Assembly: GCA_009823505.1 (NCBI GenBank)
Contig: VZQC01007982.1
Location: 1,931,984 to 1,995,983 of the forward strand
DNA: 64,000 nt
Reading direction: 5' to 3'
From: Rhizomys pruinosus
Lineage: Eukaryota; Chordata; Mammalia; Rodentia; Spalacidae
Every line of letters starts with the position of its first letter. Position 1 is the first letter of the stretch. A program made the translations under genes and the position numbers. The notes under the pieces were generated by a model. It was given only the letters and a program-made list of their open reading frames with translations, was not told the DNA's origin and did no database searches. Positions 55,578-64,000 of this stretch are shown here, in pieces.

Positions 55578-58280
55578 AGCAAGCTGGGGTCTGAACTTGG
55601 CTTGCTTTCACTCTCAGGCTCTTTGTTCTGCATCAGCGGCATGACTCCCCCCAGATAACATTTGGGCTTTATTAGCATGTCTGCACAGAAAACCTAAGCA
55701 GTAAGTAACGGGGATTTTAGGTGGACTGACAGAAGGCATGGGGTCGGGAGGCTGCATGGCTTTTTTTTTGTCCTTCAAATACCAGTAGAGAGGTAGCATC
55801 TGTCTCTGTCTCACAAGTGGGGCTCGCTGCTCTGGTGTCCTGGGATGTAACCGTCGTGCCGTGAAAGGGGCCTGAAAGGTGTGTCATTTGAGTCAGAGCT
55901 CTGCTCAGCGCTGTTCAGTTTTCTTCTCGGCAGCAGCACAACAGAAGGAGGGATGTATGTAATTACTGTCCAAATGGCTGGAAAATGAAGCATCTCATCA
56001 ATGATTACTAGCTTCCCCAACATCACTGTAAAACTCGAGGGCCAATGATAACAGCCATCCCATAGCCCTTCATTTCTCACCTCTGCCTGCATCCTGGATC
56101 CTGTGCTCATTCTGGCTCTGTCTCTTCCTTTGTTCTCCTGAGCTCCTACTTCAGCTGCCTGGCCAAGTACTAACCTTGGGCAAACTCAGCCATCCCTTCT
56201 CTACACTGCAGAATATTCCTTGGGATGCTGTGTATCTCTGACTGGCTTCCTTCCCAGTTTGTGTTCTCCCTCAACTGGGCCTCTGATGTGGCTCAGGGAT
56301 GCTTTTGCTGTGTTCTGATTGCCAGCTCTTCCTGTCCTCACTTGCAAGTAAAGCCATTCCAGATACATTCAAAGATGCCAGTCGACATGTGCAAGCCAGG
56401 TCTGACAGTGTAAAGGGAGAGGGAAGTCTGGAGAAAGCGCTCGGCTCTCCAACGAGTGGCAGCTGGGGAGGTTCTGGCAGCTCCCAGAGCCTCTATGACA
56501 AAAATCTACACATTGTCTGGTGAGTTTAGGATTAGAGGGTCACTGCACTAAGGAGGGTGGTCTCTAATACCCCTCCCACTGCCATATTGTCTCCCATTTT
56601 TCTTTCTACCCCAAACCAAATACTTTCTGTATACCAAGTACCTTTCTAGGATCCAGTAAAAAAGGTTCAGATCTCTGATACCCTAGCATTTCCATGTAAG
56701 TAATGGCTGACTTTTGTGACATACCACCCCAGGGGAGTGCCTTCTGAGTCTCGAGGATCCCTGACATACATGTGTTGATCTCTTCTCCATGAGCTGTTCT
56801 ACTTGCTTATTAAGTTTAGTTATATTCTTGGGCTGAAGCCACCTCTTGGGGCTGAAGTCTAGTTTGCTAGATTTCTCTTTCAGAGACAGGAAAGAACAAA
56901 GGCAATGGTGATAAGGATGCACAGAGAAGACACACCTGTTCAAGGCAGAAGCCCTCACAGCAGCTCTTGTAGCAAACCAAACATTAAAAGTAATTTGGAT
57001 TGAGCTGAGATCTCCCTGAACTCAAAAGCACAGGTGGAGGGAGATGAGAGAGAAGAATTATCTTGGAGACAGAGTAATAAGCTAATACAGTGGGAATGAC
57101 AACTTGGGGACTGAGAATTCATAAATATATTCATGTTTTCTTCCCAGAAAGATTGATTAAATACCTAAGCACAAAGTGAGAGTGAAGAGAGACAGAAAGA
57201 GAGAATGTAGGAGCCAACTACAGAAGTTCTGGTACAAAGTATCAACTCCGGACAAAGGATACTTCATCAAACACACAGTCACTGCCTGAGACCTAGAATC
57301 AGGATGTGTCAAATGAACCTGCTGAGACACTTTGTGAAAGGTCATATTTAACATTAATCAGCCTCTGGCAGTGTGTATTCCTTCCTAGTTAGAAGAGAGA
57401 GGAGAGAAAATACTGTTGTCTTTGTACCACGTTTTCAAAACCACTTCACTATTCAGCAGGAGAGTGAAAAACATTTCTAGCCAATTTGGGGACAGAGAAT
57501 GAATTCCCTCACCAAGGTACCCCCCCTTTGTCCTGCTAGGCATGCATACGGAAGGGGCCGTTGCTGGACATAGCTGTTCACTTTCAGGTTCAGTCTTTCT
57601 CCGTTTGCCAGCACAGTGGTCCATCTGACTTTGCAAAGAACTCACCTGCCAGTGAGGGGGACACTGGGAGAGCCATAGGGAAAGAACAGCACAGGAGGGG
57701 GGCAGCCGACACAAAGGGGATGTGGGACAGGACGGACGAGTGGTACTGGACAGTTTGTGGACTCGGAATCTGTTGCCTTCTAGGCCACTGGATGTGGAAC
57801 CAGGGCCCGAGACCCTGAGCCATTTAAGGAGGATCAAAGGAAATGTTAGACTGGGACTCAGTTTCCCCATCCACTGAGTGGGTTTGGCAACTCTTCTCCC
57901 TTTTTCCCTTCTTTCCACCCCTGCTAGGGATCCAGCTCAGCCTCGCACTGCTCCATCTCTGGCCTGCACTGCCAGCCCTCTCTACTAGCGAGTTTGAAAT
58001 ATTCTCTTAACCACAGTGAAACACTGCTCCCTAGGCATTGCCAGCTGTCCTCGCCCGTCCTCTACCCACGCTTCCCAGACTTAAGTAAATGCTAGCTACT
58101 TTACTCACTTCATTTTCTCTCATGGGATCTGCTCACCATCATATAGAGAGGGTTTATTATATGCATCTCAGACATGAGAAAAAGGAGACTCATGAGTTAG
58201 GTTTGCAAGAGTGTAGCTTCTTTCTTCCTTATCCCCCTTTCTTCTCTCTCCTCCTCCCTCCCTCATTCCCTCTCCCTTTC
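55578..58280. other. 2.7 kb of single-copy DNA, no gene assigned
   Basis: Largest repeat-free block in the window. 55905-56060 (gtatgtaattactgtccaaa, catctcatcaatgattacta) has conserved-non-coding character. 56326-56519 is exon-like: acceptor gccag before it, donor GTGAGT after it, and open throughout. A 177-codon minus frame (57385-57918) has no recognisable domain. None is called as a gene. Confidence 0.3.
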
Positions 58281-58388
58281 TTTATCCAAATCAAGGTCTC
58301 ACTCTGTAGCCCAGACTGGCCATCCTCACTGCAGTCTTCCAGCCACAGCCTTCTTACTGCTGCATTTGGCACCCGGCCCACTGCTTTT
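58281..58388 (-). mobile_element. Old B1-like SINE fragment, reverse
   Basis: atcaaggtctcactctgtag, cccagactggccatcctcac and ggcacccggcccactgc. Confidence 0.5.
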
Positions 58389-59203
58389 ATTTAATTTCTC
58401 TGGGCTTCGGTTTTCTCTGTGTAAGTGGGTTGTGGGACTGGATGGTTTCTGAGCTCTCTTTGCAGCTCCAGACTGGATCTCTGGAATCCTTTTGGTACAG
58501 TCTGCCCTGTCTGAGCCTGACTTTGGGGCTCCCCCACATTTCCTAGCAGAGTCCTTGTCACAGGTACTGTCCTAGGGATCTGTGGGCTTGGCTCTACCTT
58601 GAAAGAGGAGCAGCTGGGAGCACTATAGGTATTGCAATACCTCTCTGCCTGATCAGCCCTCCTGGGGCACTGTGTGGGTCAGGGCTGGGCTGTGGGGGAG
58701 CTAGCACAGCTCTGTGTAAACACACTTGCAGTCAGAGGAGCTGTGCTTGGCCCGTGGGGCCCATTTCCTGCGCTGGGTGGCAGGAGCTGTCTTTTCTGCA
58801 CGATTGACAAGGCCAAGGGGAAAGCTTAGCAAACGGCGATTTCCCCCATTCCTCTCGCGGAGGCCTGTTTAGCAGACAGAAGAGGTGGTCTGGAGAGGCT
58901 GTGGGACTGGGGACCGGAGACTCTGCTTCTCGGTGTGGAAGTTTTCAGCCCCATGCACAGTCTTCTGTCCTTGGCCTAGGTCTTCAGGGCTCCCCCCTGA
59001 GAAATCGGCTGGGTTGGGAGTGAGGCTGGTTGGCTACTGCAGAAAGAAGGGTTTTGCTTTCTTTACTTTCTGCCCTGACCCATCTCTCTGGCTCACATGG
59101 GAATGGGGGGGGGGGGGCTGATGGGTGCCAGCTGGTGGCGCCAGCTCGTGGGCGTTCTGGACAGGAGCTCCAGTTTACTAGTGCATAACCAGCTATTCGG
59201 ATT
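58389..59203. other. Unassigned single-copy DNA
   Basis: GC-richer than its surroundings, with a G-run at about 59104-59117. No gene or CpG-island promoter can be supported. Confidence 0.35.
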
Positions 59204-59221
59204 AAAATGGAGGATTCCGGG

Positions 59222-59476
59222 CTGGAGAGATGGCCTAGCGGTTAAGAGCGCCGACCGCTCTTACAGAGGACCCGGGTTCGATCCCCAGCACCCACATGGC
59301 GGCCGAGAACCGTCTGAAACTCCAATTCCAGGAGAACTCCAGTTCCAGGGGAATCCGAGACCCTCTTCTGACCTCCGCGGCATTGCACGTCACGGGTGCA
59401 CAAACTTGCATGCAGACAACACATTCATACACATACGGAAATAAATAAAATTAAAAAAAAAATAAAAAAAATATAT
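59222..59476 (+). mobile_element. Very young B2 SINE
   Basis: Intact RNA polymerase III A box (tggcctagcgg) and B box (ggttcgatccc), the 17-nt internal duplication, many CpGs retained, and an A-rich tail. A perfect 18-bp target duplication, aaaatggaggattccggg, lies at 59204-59221 and 59477-59494. It is one of the least decayed insertions here. Confidence 0.96.
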
Positions 59477-59564
59477 AAAATGGAGGATTCCGGGGTTATT
59501 CCTGAGAGTCCCGAGCAAGCCACACAGAGAGGACTCAGCATTTAGCACTGACTTGCAGTACACA

Positions 59565-59885
59565 CCTTATTCAGTCCCTTTGCTGTAACAGTACTGTGGT
59601 GGCTTATAAACCACAGAAACTCCTTTCTCACAGTTCTGAAGATTAGAAGTTGAGGCCAGGAAGCCAGCGTGGTCAGGGTCTGGTAGAGCCCTGTGAGCAG
59701 ACTGCTGACTTCACTTGCCAGGGCTCAGCCAGCTGTCTCAAGACACTCAGAAGGGCACTAATCCTTTTCAGGAGGGCCCCATACTTTCAGTCTTATAGAA
59801 TTTCAATTACCTCCCTGAAATCCACTTAATTCCAGTACTATTGGGATTTGGAAGAACTCAAACATCCAGTCCCTCAACCAGGTCA
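59565..59885 (-). mobile_element. MLT1-like ancient MaLR LTR, reverse
   Basis: ctttgctgtaacagtactgt, ggtggcttataaaccacaga, ttctcacagttctgaagatt and ttcaattacctccctgaaat match the antisense of old mammalian MLT1-type LTRs. Confidence 0.6.
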
Positions 59886-60465
59886 GGATGTTAAAGTATT
59901 CCAGTCATTGTGTTTGAGAGATGCAAAGACAGTGGTCCGGATCAGTCAGGGAAGCGCCAGTGTCCAGTCCTGTCAGTAAGTCTAAGAGTTGCTGTGTTTT
60001 CTTCTTGCCTTCTTGGGGCCGAGGATGGTGTTTTCTGTCCTGGTGGCTCAGTGATGGATATGGGGACCTTTCTCACAGGTGGGCCCGGGCTTCCGTTCTA
60101 TGGCAGGACATCAGGTGAAGGCACCCTTTCCTCCATGGTAGGCACCTAAAAAGAGCTTGCTGATGTGAGTGACTGTGTCTTTCACAAACAGCTGGGAGGG
60201 ACTTGTCTCTGGGAGGAGAGTTTTTGTTCTTCTCTTTGAAGATGAACACCGCTGTTCGTCCTGTTAGAGTCTTGGGAAGAAGAGTTCCAGGCACTGAAAC
60301 ATATTAGCTTGCAGAAACCATCATACAGAAGAAACAGCAGAGACTCCAATTTCTGATCCATTACTGGAGGGAGGGTGAGAGCTGTCCCTGGAGATGGGCT
60401 GGAGGGGCTCTCCTTTGCCAGCCTCCCTGGAGGCACACTGACCCACTGAGCTGTCCGTCCTTAAA
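59886..60465. other. Unassigned single-copy DNA
   Basis: No gene or repeat family is recognised. Confidence 0.35.
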
Positions 60466-60469
60466 TTTC

Positions 60470-60721
60470 TTTTTTTTTTTTTTATTAATTTTTTATTTAT
60501 TTCTGTATGTGTATGAATGTACTGTCTGCATGCAAGTCTGTGCACCCGTGTCGTGCAACGCCGCGGAGTTCAGAAGAGGGTCTCGGATTCCCCTGGAACT
60601 GGAGTTCTCCTGGAATTGGAGCTTCAGACAGTTCTCAGCCGCCATGTGGGTGCTGGGGATCGAACCCGGGTCCTCTGTAAGAGTGGTCGGCGCTCTTAAC
60701 CACTAGGCCATCTCTCCAGCC
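60470..60721 (-). mobile_element. B2 SINE, reverse, young subfamily
   Basis: T-rich tail, ctgtatgtgtatgaatgtac, the 17-nt duplication, ctggggatcgaacccgggtc and ccatctctccagcccc. Confidence 0.93.
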
Positions 60722-60859
60722 CCTGCACTCTTAAACTGTAGCATGTCCAGGTGGAGATGTATTCTAAGTTATTATAAGTTGAAATTTCAGTTTGGGTTTT
60801 CAAAGACTGATGAAAAAAAGCAAAATGAAATAAAAACAGGCATAAGACATCTATCAAAT

Positions 60860-60904
60860 ATTATTATATATTATATATAATATATAATATATATATATAT
60901 ATAA
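60860..60904. repeat. (TA)n tract
   Basis: tatatta and atatat units beside the following B1. Confidence 0.9.
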
Positions 60905-61047
60905 TTTTGAGACACAGTCTCCCTGTAGTCCCAGATGGCCTGGATCTCACTATGTAAACCACTATGTGGACCAGGCTGGCTTCTATCTCACAAAGATCCA
61001 CCTGCCTCTGCCTCCTAAATTCTGAGATTAAAGGCACCATGCCTAAC
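60905..61047 (-). mobile_element. B1 SINE, reverse (old)
   Basis: attttgagacacagtctccc, a partially repeated ctatgtaaaccactatgtgg, then cctgcctctgcctcctaaat to caccatgcctaac. Confidence 0.8.
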
Positions 61048-61077
61048 TTAATATTTTTTATTATTTTTTATTTTATT

Positions 61078-61258
61078 TTATTTTTTAATATTTTTTACAT
61101 CAATTACATGTTGAAATGATAAATGATTGGAGATATTGGTTTAAGTAAAAATATTAGTATGATTAATACTCCTTGTTTCCTTTTCCTTAATTTATGTAAC
61201 TGCCAGAAGCTTCACAGTTCCATTTGTGGCTTGCATCGGTCTCCCATGAAATTTAATA
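61078..61258 (-). mobile_element. MER5A-like hAT-Charlie DNA transposon relic
   Basis: catcaattacatgttgaaat, gatattggtttaagtaaaaa, tgattaatactccttgtttc and tttgtggcttgcatcg follow the order of the MER5A complement. It is an old, non-autonomous DNA-transposon remnant. Confidence 0.6.
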
Positions 61259-61485
61259 TGTTATATGACTTGTGTTTGTGGATGGTGCTGTTCTGTACAA
61301 TTGGTTTCCAAGGGCAGTCACAGCCCTGCCAAGGCTGTATCTCGGCCCCTAGGGTGACAGTGGGTGATACAGAGGCGTTGCACCCACAGTTGTCCTTGTC
61401 TGTGTCTATGACTCACACTTGAAGATGTGCTGAGGCCCCCTGGCACTATGGGGATGACATCATCAAGAACAAAGCACACCATCAA
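61259..61485. other. Unassigned single-copy DNA
   Basis: No gene or repeat is recognised. Confidence 0.3.
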
Positions 61486-61872
61486 ACTCTTTGGAGCCAG
61501 TGAAGCTTAATGGACAGGGCATGAAGCCCGCCGATTCTGGCTTTCTTCCACATTGCTATGCTATTTACACTCTGGGATTTGCTTTCTGTGTATATTTGGT
61601 TTATGGCTCCAGAAACATAGGAGCCCTTCATGGCAGGAGGCAGCTGGAACAGAACTCTGAGAGCTCACACCTTCAAGCACACACAGGAAGCAGACAGAGA
61701 CTGGGAGTGGGACGAGGCTATCTGCTCTCAAAGCCCACCCTCAGTGATGCACTTCCTCCCACATGGCTACACCTAAAAGTTCCATGATCCTCCCCAAACA
61801 ATACCACCAATTGACCACATGTTCAACTGCTTGGAGCCTGTGGGGGAAATGTCTCATTCAAGCCACTGCACT
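61486..61872 (-). mobile_element. ERVL-MaLR-like LTR, reverse
   Basis: ggcaggaggcagctggaaca, gagagctcacaccttcaagc, caaagcccaccctcagtgat and ggagcctgtgggggaaatgt match the LTR type at 40.04-40.40 kb. Confidence 0.6.
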
Positions 61873-62244
61873 GTAACTGGAGATGGAGGTGGTAATGCGG
61901 CTGTGGTGTCATGATACCTGTGTCTTGGAGCTGCATGGATAAATGACATGCCTTTCTAAAATGTGCAAACATAAGAAGGCCCCTTGCAGGGGCCTACGTT
62001 ACCATCTTCCCTGTTTACAGAGCTCAACTGGCCTTGCTATCAACCCAGGCTAGAGGTGGGTACCAGCTAGGAATCTGGTACCATGAAGGTACAAATAATC
62101 TTGGTGATGACAGGAGCCAAGATGGGCCCATGCTCCATGTGTCTGTCTGGCAAAATAATGCTACAGGTACTTCCTTTCCTGTTGTTTGGAAAACATGTGT
62201 GGGCTAGGTACCCAGTTTGACTCCAGCTTTTTAGAGTTAATTAC
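61873..62244. other. Unassigned single-copy DNA
   Basis: No gene or repeat family is recognised. Confidence 0.3.
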
Positions 62245-62449
62245 TTGTGCAGGATAGTGCCAGTTGTCAACATGCCTGAGAAGAGGGAAGCTCAGTTGAG
62301 GAATGTCCTCTATTGGATTGGCCTGTGCACAGGCATATCTATCTACGAGGGATTCTTTTGATTGTTAACTGATGTGGAAGGCTCCAGCCCACTGTGGGTG
62401 GTGCCATCCATGGGCAGGTAGTCCTGGGTTATATAAGAAAGCAGGCTGA

Positions 62450-63779
62450 AAATTAAAACCATTCTAAGACATCATCTCACTCTGATAAGATGGCTAAGAT
62501 CAAGAAAACAAAAGACACCAAATGCTGGAGAGGTTGTGGGGGAAGGGGAACACTCATCCACTGCTGGTGGGAATGTAAACTTGTACAGCCACTGTGGAAA
62601 GCAGTGTGGAGAACCCTTAAAAAACTCAAAAATGACCCTACCACCTGACCCAGCCATACCACTCCTGGGTATATACCCATAAGACTCATCCTACTGCAAA
62701 GATACATGCACATCTATGTTTATTGCAGCTTTCTTCACAATAGCAAGAAGCTGGAAGCAACCCAGGTGCCCCTCAACCGACGAGTGGATAACAAAAATGT
62801 GGCACATCTACACAAATCTATGCAGTGGTAAAGAAAGATAACATCATGAACTTTGCAGGTAAATGGATGAAGCTCGAAGCCATTATGTGAAGCAAAGTAA
62901 CACAGTCCCAAAGAAACAAACGCGGAATGTTTTCCCTCATTTGTGAATGCTAGTACCAAATCCCTCAATTGAAAGACAAGCTGAGCGATGTTATTGTTAT
63001 ATATTTTTTTTATATCTGAAAGCAACTGTGATGTTATAAGGTGAATCTCTTAATAAGCCCTAGAGTTAACTTACCACCTACTTTCAGACATGGTAATTAA
63101 TGTATATGGGTGAAAAGTATATATCCATATTTTAGAGTAATATAAAATTAAAGGGAAAAATGTGAACTCCTAAGCATATATCGGAGTTAACATCCAGTTT
63201 ATTCTTGGAGGACATAACTCTGGTACACGAATGACATTTATCTAGGCATATTTTGGAGCAATACAATGGGGAGGGAACCACAACAACATAGGGACTGGGT
63301 CAAAGAATGGACTGACAGTTAAATTCTGCCCCAAACAATGGACCTTTATGGAAAAAACTTTAAAAAGACTGAGAGAGGGGCTGGAGAGATAGCCTAGCGG
63401 TTAAGAGCGCCGACTGCTCTTGCAGAGGACCCGGGTTCGATCCCCAGCACCCACATGGCGGCTGAGAACCATCTGTAACTCCAATTCCAGGAGAACTCCA
63501 GTTCCAGGGGAATCTGACACCCTCTTCTGACCTCCGCAGCATTGCACGACACGGGTGCACAAACCTGCATGCAGACAGTACATTCATACACATAGAAAAA
63601 TAAATAAAATAAATTGAAAAAAAATTAAAAAAAAAAGACTGAGAGAAAGATGAAAGACATATATTGCAGAATGCACCATCTGGGGTGGGGTGGGGGGGGA
63701 AGGGAATGGGGATTGTGTCTAAATGGAACTGAGAAATGATGTCTGAAATACACAAAACATCAATAAAAGTATTATAAAA
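62450..63779 (+). mobile_element. 5'-truncated L1 nested in the LTR
   Basis: Begins within ORF2: the frame over 62525-62640 encodes CWRGCG, then HCWWECKLVQPLW, the cysteine-rich ORF2 C-terminus, and then meets an in-frame TGA. The 3' UTR and an aataaaag tail follow. Target duplication aagaaagcaggctga lies at 62435-62449 and 63780-63794, 15 bp and perfect. It is interrupted by a B2. Dead on arrival because only the C-terminus was copied. Confidence 0.93.
63377..63631 (+). mobile_element. B2 SINE nested in the L1
   Basis: ggggctggagagatagccta, B box ggttcgatccc, the 17-nt duplication and a long A-rich tail. A perfect 15-bp target duplication, aaaaagactgagaga, lies at 63362-63376 and 63632-63646. 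This is the youngest layer of the nest. Confidence 0.95.
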
Positions 63780-64000
63780 AAGAAAGCAGGCTGAGTATAG
63801 GCCAGAGGAGCAAGCAGTAAGCAGCATTCCTCCATGGCCTGTGCTTCAGCTTCTTCCTACAGGTTCCTGCCTTGAGTTTCTGCCTTAGTTTCCCTCCACA
63901 ATAGACTGTGAGCTATAAGGTGAAATTGTCCCTTCCCCACAAGCTGGCTTTGGTCAGAGCAATAGAAATCTAGGTTACTTGTGAATTACCTGACATAAGT

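Larger units (their letters stand above)
62245..63975 (+). mobile_element. MaLR-type LTR split by an L1
   Basis: The left part (62245-62449) has gccagttgtcaacatgcctg, ccactgtgggtggtgccatc and tataagaaagcaggctga. The right part (63780-63975) resumes with the same word and continues gagcaagcagtaagcagcat, tccatggcctgtgcttcagc and agcaatagaaatctagg. It is the oldest layer of a three-layer nest. Confidence 0.65.

Noticed and set aside
57385..57918. 177-codon minus-strand frame in single-copy DNA
   Set aside because: No recognised domain, signal or splice context, and overlapping plus-strand frames exist. A frame of this length is plausible by chance in 64 kb. RNA evidence or conservation would be needed.
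58885..59121. GC-richer stretch considered as a CpG-island promoter
   Set aside because: The CpG content by eye is modest, there is no TATA or initiator arrangement, and no downstream gene is present.
59222..59300. tRNA-like A and B boxes suggesting a tRNA gene
   Set aside because: They belong to the tRNA-derived head of a B2 SINE. No cloverleaf with proper acceptor pairing and length is present. The same holds for the ID-like element at 44962.
25457..63591. Many near-identical 60-70 codon frames with the repeated start MYECTVCMQVCAP
   Set aside because: All are the antisense strand of B2 SINEs, which share a stop-free stretch. They are not a gene family.

Overview
The window is mammalian nuclear DNA from a myomorph (muroid) rodent. 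The evidence is the repeat content: B1, B2, B3, B4/ID-like and RSINE1-like SINEs, rodent LINE-1, ERVL-MaLR-type LTRs and old L1M/MER5-type relics. The young B2 copies carry a 17-nt internal duplication and do not match the house-mouse B2 consensus as I know it, so a non-Mus muroid (for example a spalacid or cricetid-grade lineage) is likely. I cannot name the species. I found no protein-coding gene, tRNA, rRNA or CRISPR array. It reads as intergenic or deep-intronic sequence, and the longer open frames come from simple repeats, SINEs or chance.

Layout. 1-2090: decayed minus-strand L1 ORF2 with a readable FADD reverse-transcriptase motif. 2.1-4.2 kb: a MaLR-like LTR and a B2. 4186-6650: a 2.5 kb TG/TATG array with a 241-bp higher-order unit repeated about four times. 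6.7-16.3 kb: mostly single-copy DNA with scattered SINEs and some candidate conserved non-coding blocks. 16.4-28.5 kb: minus-strand L1 3'-region modules, repeated within the window and interrupted by LTRs (including a 498-bp solo LTR at 26183-26680), B2 and B1. 28.5-35.5 kb: minus-strand L1 ORF2 and upstream sequence, peppered with young B2s. 33426-39349: a direct tandem duplication of 2962 bp with no difference seen between copies. 39.4-46.2 kb: an RSINE1 split by a MaLR LTR, single-copy DNA, and a single undetermined base at 42078. 46.2-52.5 kb: an ancient minus-strand L1M with a dead catalytic motif, broken up by SINEs, a degenerate minisatellite and a promoter-like LTR candidate at 47.3-47.9 kb. 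52.5-61.5 kb: mostly single-copy DNA with SINEs, a 68-bp tandem duplication and one exon-like open block. 61.5-64 kb: MaLR-type LTRs, one of which holds an L1 that itself holds a B2, each layer with intact target-site duplications.

No genes act together here. The sequence mainly records retrotransposition: L1 supplies the machinery, and B1/B2 SINEs and very short L1 tails carry its A-tail and target-duplication signature. The items most worth following are the perfect 2962-bp duplication, the 241-bp higher-order array, the CCAAT/CRE/TATA cluster at 47.46-47.50 kb, two tiny L1 3'-tail insertions truncated at nearly the same point, and the nested insertions that give a relative age order. Repeat-family names are given from memory of consensus sequences, without a library search.
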